Positions 1 through 12,165 of a stretch of DNA of 64,000 nt are shown here, in pieces. The stretch is from the NCBI GenBank assembly GCA_032718475.1, contig JAUCBJ010002727.1, positions 1 through 64,000 of the forward strand. The letters are read 5' to 3'. The position numbers were made by a program, and so were the translations under genes. Under the pieces are notes generated by a model, which was not told the DNA's origin, did not search any database, and worked only from the letters and a program-made list of their open reading frames with translations. Within the stretch, counting starts at the first letter, position 1. The number at the start of each line of letters is the position of its first letter. The DNA is from Nemertoderma westbladi. Taxonomy: Eukaryota > Xenacoelomorpha > Nemertodermatida > Nemertodermatidae.

Positions 1-669
1 AAAGAGAGTATATAACAACAGTTCATTACGATAGGGAGTAACTCATATCAATCACGTATCTGAACCCTAACTAACTAACTAACCATTTATATAATAAATC
101 GAGTTTATATATCTGTTATACTTTTAGTACTAAACTTCGCAATATTTACTTGGTCAGTCAGTTACCTTACCGGTATAGAATTATTAACTCTTTGATTAGT
201 TTCTACGTAAAAGTTATAATATATTAAACCAATAAATAATATCCGATGAAAATAGGAAACCTAATCCAATTTTTACTTATTCCGAATTACAAAATACATC
301 GATGGACTTTTGGGGAATTCCATCTGATATGAAATCGTGTTACTTGGCGTAATAAATAGTAATTATCAATGGTTCAGTTCCGGCCAACGGTGGACCATAA
401 ATAAGATAGAATTCTTATAACAACAACCTCCACTTACCTCAACTGAAGTACAAACTATAACAATAACGGTACACTAAGTGTGAGACATTTTATGGGAAGG
501 GGGAAGGGGTGGAGGGGGAGTGTATATTGAAGCAAATACTTCTCGTTATATTCTAACCAAAACAATAAACGATAGTCAATAGCACCTGGTCACAGTTTAA
601 TTTTTGCTCTTAATTAGAACCCCCCACTTCTGCTAGGAGTATGACCACAACAACTGCACTCACAACACA
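1..669. other. AT-rich non-coding stretch with a G-run cluster
   Basis: No convincing gene is visible. The stretch is AT-rich with short CTAA repeats near 66-82. At 494-518 four runs of three to five guanines are separated by two to four bases, which fits a G-quadruplex pattern on the plus strand. Confidence 0.5.
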
Positions 670-1201
670 ACACAATAACTTACCATAATTATACTCAACA
701 CAATAACTTACCATAATTATACTCAACACAATAACTTACCATAATTATACTCAACACAATAACTTACCATAATTATACTCAACACAATAACTTACCATAA
801 TTATACTCAACACAATAACTTACCATAATTATACTCAACACAATAACTTACCATAATTATACTCAACACAATAACTTACCATAATTATACTCAACACAAT
901 AACTTACCATAATTATACTCAACACAATAACTTACCATAATTATACTCAACACAATAACTTACCATAATTATACTCAACACAATAACTTACCATAATTAT
1001 ACTCAACACAATAACTTACCATAATTATACTCAACACAATAACTTACCATAATTATACTCAACACAATAACTTACCATAATTATACTCAACACAATAACT
1101 TACCATAATTATACTCAACACAATAACTTACCATAATTATACTCAACACAATAACTTACCATAATTATACTCAACACAATAACTTACCATAATTATACTC
1201 A
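670..1201. repeat. Tandem array, 28-bp unit, 19 copies
   Basis: Nineteen almost perfect head-to-tail copies of a 28-bp AT-rich unit containing ACTTACCATAATTATACTCA. Units start at 670 and step by exactly 28 to 1174. The lack of visible divergence points to recent expansion. No open frame or spacer structure suggests a function. Confidence 0.95.
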
Positions 1202-1807
1202 ACAGTATAACTGGAGTTACTTTTGTTGTCAACAGAATCAACAAATTCTAAATCTTCATTCAGGGACTCGGATAAGACTCCAACAAAGTCCCTTTTAAAG
1301 TCGTCAAAATTAATCTGCATAGAGGTAATAATAATATCATTACATGTAATATGCAGTAAAACTAACTACAATCCAACTACCGACCGAGTACAACAACAAC
1401 CGAGGTCTACAACAATCCATCGACTACAGTTTAGTAAACTATGTAACCTCAAACCTGCATATTTGTGTATTTGAGTTTCGTTTATTGTTTATTGAAAGCC
1501 CGGAGTTAGTACTAGCAGTTCAGGGTATAGAGTTCTGATTATCATTACGAGTACTTTTATGTTCAGAATATATTTTCTTGTCCGCTGAAATCACTCATTA
1601 TGTCCGCAGATTTTTACTTTCTTAATTCTTATTTGTTGTAATTATTAAAACACCACAACCAATTGATTGTTACTTGAATGCTTACAGAACAGGTTTTATG
1701 TCTGTCTATTATTTTTAAACCTCCCGCCAACATCACCAACTCCTAAACTTGAAATTAACAGTCTTTAATGGCATAATTGTTGGCATTAAAAAGCACCTAA
1801 TTCTAGC
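1202..1807. other. Non-coding flank between two arrays
   Basis: The only open frame (1223-1474, 83 codons) is low-complexity Ser/Thr/Lys-rich and resembles no family I recognise. I see no other feature. Confidence 0.4.
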
Positions 1808-2165
1808 GCTATATGATTGGTAGGCCCTTTGTCTGACCAATCAGTGACTCCTTGAAATTAGGATGCTTTAACGCCTCCTCGCTATATGATTGGTAGGCCC
1901 TTTGTCTGACCAATCAGTGACTCCTTGAAATTAGGATGTTTTAACGCCTCCTCGCTATATGATTGGTAGGCCCTTTGTCTAACCAGTCAGTGACTCCTTG
2001 AAATTAGGATGTTTTAACGCCTCCTCGCTATATGATTGGTAGGCCCTTTGTCTGACCAATCAGTGACTCCTTGAAATTAGGATGTTTTAACGCCTCCTCG
2101 CTATATGATTGGTAGGCCCTTTGTCTAACCAATCAGTGACTGCTTGGAATTAGGATGTCTTAACC
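1808..2165. repeat. Tandem array, 73-bp unit, 5 copies, with opposed CCAAT boxes
   Basis: Five copies start at 1808, 1881, 1954, 2027 and 2100. Each contains TGATTGGT and, 14 bases later, the reverse complement ACCAATCA, so each unit has two CCAAT boxes in opposite orientation that can form a small stem. Two copies carry a C-to-T/A change in the right-hand box region (AACCAGTC, AACCAATC). CCAAT boxes are the NF-Y recognition core. Whether this array binds anything is inference. It lies downstream (3') of the minus-strand exon at 2704-2866. Confidence 0.9.
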
Positions 2166-2703
2166 CTACTTGAAGGTTGATAGCGAAGTCACACTGATAT
2201 CGTAAATATCGTGCCGTTTTTATCCAAAGAGACCGCACGGCAAAGAGGTTGCAACAAGAAAGGATATATACAAATTCACATAAAATCTTGCCGCTGTAAA
2301 GTGCTCCTTTCCCTCAAATGGTAAGGTTATCGTTATTATTGTTTTTGTTTGGAGATTGTTTCGCTACAGTCATATGGAAATCGACTATCTGTCAACATCC
2401 AGAAATTATGAGGCATAGCGAAATCTATCTCATAGTCCAGATATCATCAAATTGTGAATGTTTTACTACAAGCATTGTAAAAGAAACTATCTGGCACTTT
2501 GAATGTTTTGGCACAGACATGGTGAAACCAACACTCTGACAGTCAAAGATATCACCAGTCTGGCGATTTGAAGAAATACGTAAATAAAGACATTCAGCGG
2601 AAAACAAGTAATTATGCAAACTTCTTAAAAAAATGCGAACAAAAAAAGTCAAAAGAACGGACATAAAAATAACTACTATTTCCCACCTCCTTTTTTCCAT
2701 TAC
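2166..2703. other. Non-coding; short repeated motif shared with 29.4 kb
   Basis: A motif beginning TGCTCCTTTCCCTCAA near 2302 reappears twice near 29,421 and 29,497, followed each time by a TGGTAA-like step and T-rich sequence. This resembles a tRNA D-arm and may be a SINE head, but it is too short to name. If the exon at 2704-2866 is real, the bases just left of it are the start of its intron. Confidence 0.35.
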
Positions 2704-2866
2704 CAAGCATTCGCTTTAACATTTTTCTGGTGTGCTTTCCAATGGATAAGGTATTACACACGTCAATGATGCCCTCTTTGTTCAGCCTTTCGCGGTTGCT
2801 ATGGCAACAGGCAACGAAGACCTGTCGCAGTTGGGCAACGTATACATCCTCATCCATAGAATCCAT
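2704..2866 (-). CDS. Probable first coding exon of a ninein/ninein-like protein (partial)
   Basis: The minus strand opens with ATG at 2866 and reads MDSMDEDVYVAQLRQVF, then an EF-hand-like helix-loop-helix ending KRMLG. Ninein and ninein-like proteins begin with MDE, a VSQLREV-like helix, a degenerate EF-hand loop and an LLG(N) turn, and this exon keeps that order and spacing. The calcium loop has lost most ligands. A splice donor GTAATG follows at 2703; a second possible donor (GTGGGA) lies 16 bases further. The rest of the gene would lie to the left, probably outside the window. Ninein proteins anchor microtubule minus ends at centrosomes. The match is from memory over about 55 residues, so an orphan exon or chance ORF remains possible. 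Confidence 0.45.
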
Positions 2867-3097
2867 AGGTGGGTGGCTGTTGATAAACTCCAGATCGGCT
2901 TATCTAAATGTTATTCCTGAATAATTATAAGAATACAATCAATTCCCGGTCCTAATTTGTTGGAATAAAATACAATTCATTTAACTCTTGGACAAGTAGG
3001 CTACATTGTAAGTAATACAACCCATTATTTACTTGGATTGAATGAGTAGAATGCAACTAATCAATAATTATCTACTTGGGCTGAGTAAGTAAAGTAC

Positions 3098-3630
3098 CAT
3101 CCAAAGATTTGGTGTCCTCAGCAGTTAGAGCCCAGCATGGACTCCCATAGAGGAGTACTGGAACTACTGCTGCTCTAAATAATCGGACCTTTGGATGGGC
3201 TCTATGGTCCCACGACCTTTACGGAACCATTCTGTTTTTCACGTAGCAGTCTCTCAATGGGATCCTTTAATATAATTCTATTGTATAGCTTTGCAGCAAT
3301 CGAGATTAATGAGATTCCTCGAAAAAAACCATAGAGTGCTAGTTGCCCTTCTTGGGAACTGGCACCAACTTATTTGTTTTCATTTCTTGTGGGAATCTTG
3401 TTGTTCTTTATATGTCTACTATGTTGGGATAGATGAGCTTTAAACACTCAGGTATTTTAAAGACCTCAGGGGGGGGGGACACCATCTACTCCACTGGCAC
3501 GATTGGTCTTAATGCTTTTTGCAGCAGCCTTCACTTCTGCAAATTAGATATCGCCAATGGGAATATCTGGCTGTACAGACTCGGACACGTTCTTCTACAA
3601 AGTTATCCGGTACAATAATACCCTGGTTGT
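3098..3630 (-). mobile_element. Internally deleted LINE remnant
   Basis: Read on the minus strand this matches, in the same order, the LINE at 10.8-12.2 kb: the block before the RT (ILNRI/DPIERLL region, near 3240-3300) and the block after it (an ALTA...KSLDG stretch near 3098-3150). The RT core between them is missing: homology jumps near 3215-3225 from the RKGRGT coding end straight to the post-RT region. Upstream on the minus strand the element runs into the 56-bp array. It belongs to the APE/RT class of non-LTR elements (RTE-like, by RT style), and cannot be active. Confidence 0.7.
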
Positions 3631-6083
3631 ACAGACTCGGACACGTTCCACTACAAAGTTATCCGGTACAATAATACCCTGGTTCTGGTTGTACAGACTC
3701 GGACACGTTCTTCTACAAAGTTATCCGGTACAATAATACCCTGGTTGTACAGACTCGGACACGTTCTTCTACAAAGTTATCCGGTACAATAATACCCTGG
3801 TTGTAGAGACTCGGACACGTTCTTCTACAAAGTTATCCGGTACAATAATACCCTGGTTGTACAGACTCAGACACGTTCTTCTACAAAGTTATCCGGTACA
3901 ATAATACCCTGGTTGTAGAGACTCGGACACGTTCTTCTACAAAGTTATCCGGTACAATAATACCCTGGTTGTACAGACTCGGACACGTTCTTCTACAAAG
4001 TTATCTGGTACAATAATACCCTGGTTGTACAGACTCGGACACGTTCTTCTACAAAGTTATCTGGTACAACCCTGGTTGTACAGACTCGGACACGTTCTTC
4101 TACAAAGTTATCCGGTACAATAATACCCTGGTTGTACAGACTCGGACACGTTCTTCTACAAAGTTATCCGGTACAATAATACCCTGGTTGTACAGACTCG
4201 GACACGTTCTTCTACAAAGTTATCCGGTACAATAATACCCTGGTTGTACAGACTCGGACACGTTCTTCTACAAAGTTATCCGGTACAATAATACCCTGGT
4301 TGTAGAGACTCGGACACGTTCTTCTACAAAGTTATCGTTACAATAATACCCTGGTTGTACAGACTCGGACACGTTCTTATACAAAGTTATCCGGTACAAT
4401 AATACCCTGGTTGTAGAGACTCGGACACGTTCTTCTACAAAGTTATACGGTACAATAATACCCTGGTTGTACAGACTCGGACACGTTCTTCTACAAAGTT
4501 ATCCGGTACAATAATACCCTGGTTGTACAGACTCGGACACGTTCTTCTACAAAGTTATCCGGTACAATAATACCCTGGTTGTACAGACTCGGACACGTTC
4601 TTCTACAAAGTTATCCGGTACAATAATACCCTGGTTGTACAGACTCAGACACGTTCTTCTACAAAGTTATCCGGTACAATAATACCCTGGTTGTACAGAC
4701 TCGGACACGTTCTTCTACAAAGTTATCCGGTACAACCCTGGTTGTACAGACTCGGACACGTTCTTCTACAAAGTTATCCGGTACAATAATACCCTGGTTG
4801 TACAGACTCGGACACGTTCTTCTACAAAGTTATCCGGTACAATAATACCCTGGTTGTACAGACTCGGACACGTTCTTCTACAAAGTTATCCGGTACAATA
4901 ATACCCTGGTTGTACAGACTCGGACACGTTCTTCTACAAAGTTATCCGGTACAATAATACCCTGGTTGTACAGACTCGGACACGTTCTTCTACAAAGTTA
5001 TCCGGTACAATAATACCCTGGTTGTACAGACTCGGACACGTTCTTCTACAAAGTTATCCGGTACAATAATACCCTGGTTGTAGAGACTCGGACACGTTCT
5101 TCTACAAAGTTATCCATTACAATAATACCCTGGTTGTACAGACTCGGACACGTTCTTCTACAAAGTTATCCGGTACAATAATACACTGGTTGTACAGACT
5201 CGGACATGTTCTTCTACAAAGTTATCCGGTACAATAATACCCTGGTTGTACAGACTCGGACACATTCTTCTACAAAGTTATCCGGTACAATAATACCCTG
5301 GTTGTAGAGACTCGGACACGTTCTTCTACAAAGTTATCCGGTACAATAATACCCTGGTTGTACAGACTCGGACACGTTCTTCTACAAAGTTATCCGGTAC
5401 AATAATACCCTGGTTGTACAGACTCGGACACGTTCTTCTACAAAGTTATCCGGTACAATAATACCCTGGTTGTACAGACTCGGACACGTTCTTCTACAAA
5501 GTTATCCGGTACAATAATACCCTGGTTGTACAGACTCGGACACGTTCTTCTACAAAGTTATCCGGTACAATAATACCCTGGTTGTACAGACTCGGACACG
5601 TTCTTCTACAAAGTTATCCAGTACAATAATACCCTGGTTGTACAGACTCGGACACGTTCTTCTACAAAGTTATCCGTTACAATAATACCCTGGTTGTACA
5701 GACTCGGAAACGTTCTTCTACAAAGTTATCCGTTACAATAATACCCTGGTTGTACAGACTCGGACACGTTCTTCTACAAAGTTATCCGGTACAATAATAC
5801 CCTGGTTGTACAGACTCGGAAACGTTCTTCTACAAAGTTATCCGTTACAATAATACCCTGGTTGTACAGACTCGGACACGTTCTTCTACAAAGTTATCCG
5901 GTACAATAATACCCTGGTTGTACAGACTCGGACACGTTCTTCTACAAAGTTATCCAGTACAATAATACCCTGGTTGTACAGACTCGGACACGTTCTTCTA
6001 CGAAGTTATCCGGTACAATAATACCCTGGTTGTACAGACTCGGACACGTTCTTCTACAAAGTTATCCGTTACAATAATACCCT
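3567..6083. repeat. Tandem array, 56-bp unit, about 45 copies, derived from LINE coding sequence
   Basis: The unit carries CAGACTCGGACACGTTCTTC followed by ACAAAGTTATCCGGTACAAT. A few copies lack the 8-9-base AATAATA segment, and a TACAGAC/TAGAGAC variant recurs. The first copy merges without a break into the LINE remnant at its left, and the matching single-copy stretch is at about 10,820-10,870 in the second LINE. So the array arose by amplification of a segment inside the LINE ORF, upstream of RT. Confidence 0.95.
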
Positions 6084-6269
6084 ATCATTAATGAGGAGCC
6101 GTGACCTACTATAGAGTAGTGTAGTGAGAAACAAAGACTGCAATTCGGTGGCTAGAAGGATTGAGTAAATATAATGCTATCTATTAGATACTTGGATTAA
6201 GTGAGTAGAATACAACAAATTATCTACAATACATTACGACGTACTTGGATTAGTTGGATTGAGTAAGTG

Positions 6270-6823
6270 GAATAGGGTTGGTGCGCGAAAATATTGTTGG
6301 ACTAGAAACAATCGAATAAGGGGTAACAAGGTGCCCTGAATCGAGTGGCAGGGTGTGTATTTTGTAAAAAAAAAAAAACACAAGGAATCGGTCTAAATGG
6401 CAGGTTTAAGTAAGCCCGGGAACCCAATTTTGAAAATCGGCTGTGATTGGCTGCTACATATTTGACGTCATTATGCAGTGCTCTGATAATTTTTTATATT
6501 GGTTTATATGGGGGGTGATTTTAGATCCATTAAAATACACATTTAATCTCAATCATTTCACACGTGGCTTATATCAATTGAAAGCGGAGAGTCTTGCGCG
6601 ACTTTTGACACCACAATTAATTAAATTCATGGTGAAGAACATGTAGCTGCCAATCACAGCCGATTTTCAAAATTGGCCTCCCGCGCTTATTTAAACCCGC
6701 CATTTCGACCGTTTCCATGTGTTTCTACAAAAACCACACTCTGCCACTCTATTCAGGGCACCTTCTTACCCCTTATTCAATTGTTTCTAGCCGAACAATT
6801 TTTTCGAGCACCAAATCTATTCA
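6270..6823. mobile_element. Foldback/MITE-like element with about 190-bp inverted arms
   Basis: The left arm (6270-6463) and right arm (6641-6823) are inverted repeats, by eye 80-85% identical, sharing segments such as AATAAGGGGTAA, GAAAATCGGCTGTGATTGGC and their complements. The centre (6464-6640) contains TGACGTCA near 6463 and no convincing gene; the 67-codon ORF there looks incidental. No transposase is present. No clear target duplication could be read at the ends, so the family is not assigned. Confidence 0.75.
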
Positions 6824-7098
6824 AATCAATTATTACTTAATTATTTATATACACAGTGCGGTGTGTACTTTTAGGCCTACAGCACTGTAAATCACGGGCT
6901 ACTTACTTGGATTCTATAAATAACCACCATAATATGTTCTTTTCCGCCTCAAAGGACCCACATTTATCTTGTGCTGTAGGCTGTAGCAGCAAATAAATAT
7001 ATAAATAATAATAATATAATAAATAATATAAACAGAAACTGCGTGTACAAGGACAAACGTAATTGTGTGATTATTAAGGATATCGCATTATTTGAAAC
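6824..7098. other. AT-rich spacer
   Basis: Includes a run of short AT-rich ATAAATAAT motifs at about 6990-7035 just before the next array. Nothing else seen. Confidence 0.4.
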
Positions 7099-9672
7099 CA
7101 CAAAAGTTGTATAAGGATACTGAGGTACAATCTCAGTTAGCAATGTGTAAAAGTTGTATAAGGATAATGAGGTACAATCTCAGTTAGCAATGTAAATGTT
7201 GTATAAGCATAATGAGGTACAATCTCAGTTAGCAATGTAAAAGTTGTATAAGGATAATGAGGTACAATCTCAGTTAGCAATGTAAAAGTTGTATAAGCAT
7301 AATGAGGTAGAATCTCAGTTAGCAATGAGGTACAATCTCAGTTAGCAATGTAAAAGTTGTATAAGGATACTGAGGTACAATCTCAGTTAGCAATGTAAAA
7401 GTTGTATAAGGATAATGAGGTACAATCTCAGTTAGCAATGTAAAAGTTGTATAAGCATACTGAGGTACAATCTCAGTTAGCAATGAGGTACAATCTCAGT
7501 TAGCAATGCAAAAGTTGTATAAGCATACTGAGGTACAATCTCAGTTAGCAATGTAAAAGTTGTATAAGGATAATGAGGTACTATCTCAGTTAGCAATGCA
7601 AAAGTTGTATAAGCATAATGAGGTACAATCTCAGTTAGCAATGTAAAAGTTGTATAAGGATAATGAGGTACAATCTCAGTTAGCAATGCAAACGTTGTAT
7701 AAGCATAATGAGGTACAATCTCAGTTAGCAATGTAAAAGTTGTATAAGGATAATGAGGTACAATCTCAGTTAGCAATGCGAAAGTTGTATAAGCATACTG
7801 AGGTACAATCTCAGTTAGCAATGTAAAAGTTGTATAAGCATACTGAGGTACAATCTCAGTTAGCAATGAGGTACAATCTCAGTTAGCAATGCAAAAGTTG
7901 TATAAGGATAATGAGGTACAATCTCAGTTAGCAATGAGGTAAAATCTCAGTTAGCAATGTAAAAGTTGTATAAGCATAATGAGGTACAATCTCAGTTGGC
8001 AATGTAAAAGTTGTATAAGGATAATGAGGTACAATCTCAGTTAGCAATGTAAAAGTTGTATAAGGGTAATGAGGTACAATCTCAGTTAGCAATGAGGTAC
8101 AATCTCAGTTAGCAATGTAAAAGTTGTATAAGCATAATGAGGTACAATTTCAGTTAGCAATGTAAAAGTTGTATAAGCATAATGAGATAGAATCTCAGTT
8201 AGCAATGAGGTACAATCTCAGTTAGCAATGTAAAAGTTGTATAAGGATACTGAGGTACAATCTCAGTTAGCAATGTAAAAGTTGTATAAGGATAATGAGG
8301 TACAATCTCAGTTAGCAATGTAAAAGTTGTATAAGCATACTGAGGTACAATCTCAGTTAGCAATGAGGTACAATCTCAGTTAGCAATGTAAAAGTTGTAT
8401 AAGGATAATGAGGTACAATCTCAGTTAGCAATGTAAAAGTTGTATATGGATAATGAGGTACAATCTCAGTTAGCAATGCGAAAGTTGTATAAGCATACTG
8501 AGGTACAATCTCAGTTAGCAATGTAAAAGTTGTATAAGGATAATGAGGTACAATCTCAGTTAGCAATGCAAAAGTTGTATAAGCATAATGAGGTACAATC
8601 TCAGTTAGCAATGTAAAAGTTGTATAAGGACACTGAGGTACAATCTCAGTTAGCAATGAGGTACAATCTCAGTTAGCAATGCAAAAGTTGTATAAGCATA
8701 CTGAGGTACAATCTCAGTTAGCAATGTAAAAGTTGTATAAGGATAATGAGGTACAATCCAGTTAGCAATGCGAAAGTTTATAAGCATACTGATGTACAAT
8801 CTCAGTTAGCAATGTAAAAGTTGTATAAGGATAATGAGGTACAATCTCAGTTAGCAATGTAAAAGTTGTATAAGGATATTGAGGTACAATCTCAGTTAGC
8901 AATGTAAAAGTTGTATAAGGATAATGAGGTACAATCTCAGTTAGCAATGAGGTACAATCTCAGTTAGCAATGCAAAAGTTGTATAAGCATACTGAGGTAC
9001 AATCTCAGTTAGCAATGTAAAAGTTGTATAAGGATAATGAGGTACAATCTCAGTTAGCAATGCGAAAGTTATATAAGCATACTGAGGTACAATCTCAGTT
9101 AGCAATGTAAAATTTGTATAAGGATAATGAGGTACAATCTCAGTTAGCAATGTAAAAGTTGTATAAGGATAATGAGGTACAATCTCAGTTAGCAATGAGG
9201 TACAATCTCAGTTAGCAATGCAAAAGTTGTATAAGCATACTGAGGTGCAATCTCAGTTAGCAATGTAAAAGTTGTATAAGGATAATGAGGTACAATCTCA
9301 GTTAGCAATGTAAGAGTTGTATAAGCATACTGAGGTACAATCTCAGTTAGCAATGTAAAAGTTGTATAAGGATAATGAGGTACAATCTCAGTTAGCAATG
9401 AGGTACAATCTCAGTTAGCAATGTATAAGTTGTATAAGCACACTGAGGTGTAATCTCAGTTAGCAATGTAAAAGTTGTATAAGGATAATGAGGTACAATC
9501 TCAGTTAGCAATGAGGTACAATCTCAGTTAGCAATGCAAAAGTTGTATAAGCATACTGAGGTACAATCTCAGTTAGCAATGTAAAAGTTGTATAAGGATA
9601 ATGAGGTACAATCTCACTTAGCAATGCAAAAGTTGTATAAGCATACTGAGGTGTAGTCTCAGTTAGCAATGT
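7099..9672. repeat. Tandem array, 45-bp unit with interspersed 23-bp half units
   Basis: More than fifty copies of a 45-bp unit containing GAGGTACAATCTCAGTTAGC, interrupted at about a dozen places by an extra 23-bp copy (GAGGTACAATCTCAGTTAGC plus AAT). Two unit types, with GGATAATG or GCATACTG, often alternate, giving a 90-bp dimer. The block 7325-7500 recurs at about 8206-8380. Because 45 is divisible by three, the minus strand shows long frames of 15-residue repeats (LLTEIVPHYPYTTFT style). I regard these as by-products, since they break at every 23-bp unit. Confidence 0.95.
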
Positions 9673-10789
9673 CACCGGTTATTGATCTCACAAATGGAGT
9701 TTTGTTCGCAACCAATATTAACAATAATGGAACTGCAGCAAATAGGAGGCGATTCCAATATCGTTAACAATGTCGTGTACCTAATGTAGTAATGGAAAGA
9801 TAAGCCAGGAAGCTATGCTATAATCCGTACAACGTTAGGATATACTGTAGAGCAGCTGACTTACTGGTTGTTATTATTCATGGCTTACATCACTAGCCTA
9901 GCCTACACGTTGTATACAAACAATGATACAAACCGGTGTAAGGTAAATTCACATTAGGTCCCTTACCGTATTATCATATCCTGGAATATACTATACATAC
10001 AACAGTAGTAGTGTCTATTTAATTCTGGTACCTGGACCACCACCCCTCCACCCAATGTGTCTTCAAATCTTAATGAGATTACTTGAAAATGGAAAGAGAG
10101 ATAGTTTCACTTTCAACCCACTCCTTACTGGATGAGTCAGAATTTTTATTTTCGCTTTCATACTTTAGCATAAGCGTTTAAAAAAAGTGTCTCAGGCGAT
10201 ATACACCAAAGTTACTGTTAATATTCTATTGGCATTGGGTTTGTTTTTACTGTATAACAAATAGGGGTATGTAACACAATCTGAATTTCGTTGAGTCTTA
10301 GCTGAGATATGGGCGTAAGAAAGTTGCATGTTGTTTAATCTGAGTGAGGCTATTTTATTATATTTAATAATATCCTTACCCATATGGGGACCATTTTGTT
10401 TTTATGTATGAAAATATCTGCGTAAAAGTGATACACACAGTTAGTGTTACCCATAAATATTATGAAATCAAGAAATCGTTGTATTTATTGAATACTCTCT
10501 CAGACGCAAAACCATGCAACCTGCAAACGCTAATATCTCTATACCCCAAAATCGGGATTACCTTGGGTTTGGAGTACAAGGGCCCACCTTATTCCTTTGA
10601 GGAAAAAAGTTATAAAAAAAATATGCTTTATTTCAGGTGGAATTTCTTAAATTTTATTGCATGTGTTGAAAGAGCATCGAAGCAGAGAAAGTTTGCCAAA
10701 ATCCATTCACACACTAAAAAGTTATTAAAACTTTAGTGTCTGCGAGACGTATTCCAAAACGGAACTCAACATTCAATATAAGGTTTACG
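9673..10789. other. Non-coding spacer
   Basis: Two short ORFs (10,192-10,383 minus; 10,404-10,736 plus, 110 codons) show no recognisable domain and have AT-driven composition. No other structure recognised. Confidence 0.4.
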
Positions 10790-12165
10790 TCGATGAGATG
10801 CATAAGTTATTGGTATTGATCGATAAGTTACTTTATAGAAGTAAAGGTGTCTGCGTCTGTACTCCCAGATATTCCCATTGGCGATATGTTGCAAAGCTAT
10901 ACAATAGAATTATATTAAATCGCATCAGGGATCCTATTGAGAGACTGCTCCGTGGAAATCAGAATGGGTTCCGTAAAGGTCGTGGGACCACGTAGTCAAT
11001 TTTGGCACTTAGAAGGATAATTGAAGAGTTATCAAAAAAGAAACACAGGCATCTGGCTGTTATCTTTGTTGACTTCTTCAAGGCCTTTGATTCAGTCTCT
11101 CGCTCACGTATGTTCAGCATACTTTCAATATATGGGATTCCTGATGAAATTATTGCAGCAATCAGATCAGTATACGGGGGTTCGACAACATTTGTGTCTA
11201 CTGTTGACGTTGACACAGAACCATTTGGAGTGTTATGGGGCGTCCTCCAGGGAGACACACTTGCACCATTCTTGTTCATAATTGTAGTTGACTATGTTCT
11301 ACGCATGTCCTTAGATCATCATAATGATTGTAGTTGACTATGTTCTACGCATGTCCTTAGATCATCATAATGATGATGCGGTGATGATAACTCCACCTAC
11401 TGGCTCCAGAAGTCGAGGAAATCCTGCCAAGTACCTAACTGATCTAGACTTTGCTGATGACTTAGGAGTACTCTCAGAATCACTAGAGGGAGTCCAACGG
11501 CTCCTCAGTTTATTAGAACAGACTGCTTCTAGTGTTGGTATTTTTAACTCCAAAAAGACCAACATTTTGACAGTTAACTTTGAAAGTTCTCAGCAAGTCT
11601 CTGACCGGAAGAGCATAAGCTCAAAGGATGGCATGCTTGAGCCTGTGGACGACTTCTGTTAGCTGGGATAATGAATCCGGAAGTCAGGTGAGGACCTTCC
11701 AATACGTTGGGGAAAGGCATGGGCTGCTTGAATAGGCTTTCCAGGATTTTGAAGTCACCGAGAATTAATCGGAAACTTCAGCGGTTACTCCTCTATTGGA
11801 GTCCATTCTGGGCTCTAACTGCCAAATCTCTGGATGGAACAAGAATGCTACGCCGGGTTCATTGTGTCAAGTACAATGCACACATCTCCAACCAGACACT
11901 ATATAACATTGGAGGTGTCTCATTGGTTCCCCCAAGCTTGACACTAGAACAAAATCGCCTCCGGTTTGCAGGACATTGCTTTCGCCGTGAGGACCAGTGC
12001 CACATGGAGTGAATAAGCATGGTGGACACCCATGACTTTCTTGAGACGCATCTTAAATGACACTGGCCTTGCGGATGATCTAGCAAATGTCATGGGTGAT
12101 AGGGAGATCTGCGGCGCAATTTTGTCGACAAGCCGGCACAGCATTATTTATATATATGTAATATA
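10790..12165 (+). pseudogene. Broken non-LTR retrotransposon (LINE) reverse transcriptase
   Basis: RT motifs appear in order: the N-terminal fingers block with NGFRKGRGTT, motif A as VIFVDFFKAFDS near 11,070, the GVLQGD block near 11,240, and the catalytic box as FADD near 11,450, followed by the thumb and a C-terminal block with LRFAGH near 11,960. The frame is lost several times: a frame change near 10,890, an in-frame TAG at 10,993, a 46-bp tandem duplication (11,281-11,326 and 11,327-11,372), a stop after 11,660 and more beyond. No endonuclease domain is visible upstream, so the copy is 5'-truncated. The RT style resembles RTE-like elements. Confidence 0.85.

Noticed and set aside
670-1201. 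CRISPR-like regular repeat arrays
   Set aside because: Units abut without variable spacers and the genome is eukaryotic, so these are satellites.
7137-9398. Minus-strand ORFs of 15-residue repeats
   Set aside because: By-product of a 45-bp satellite; each ends at a 23-bp half unit.
10404-10736. 110-codon ORF upstream of the LINE
   Set aside because: AT-driven composition, no domain; not in frame with the LINE homology.
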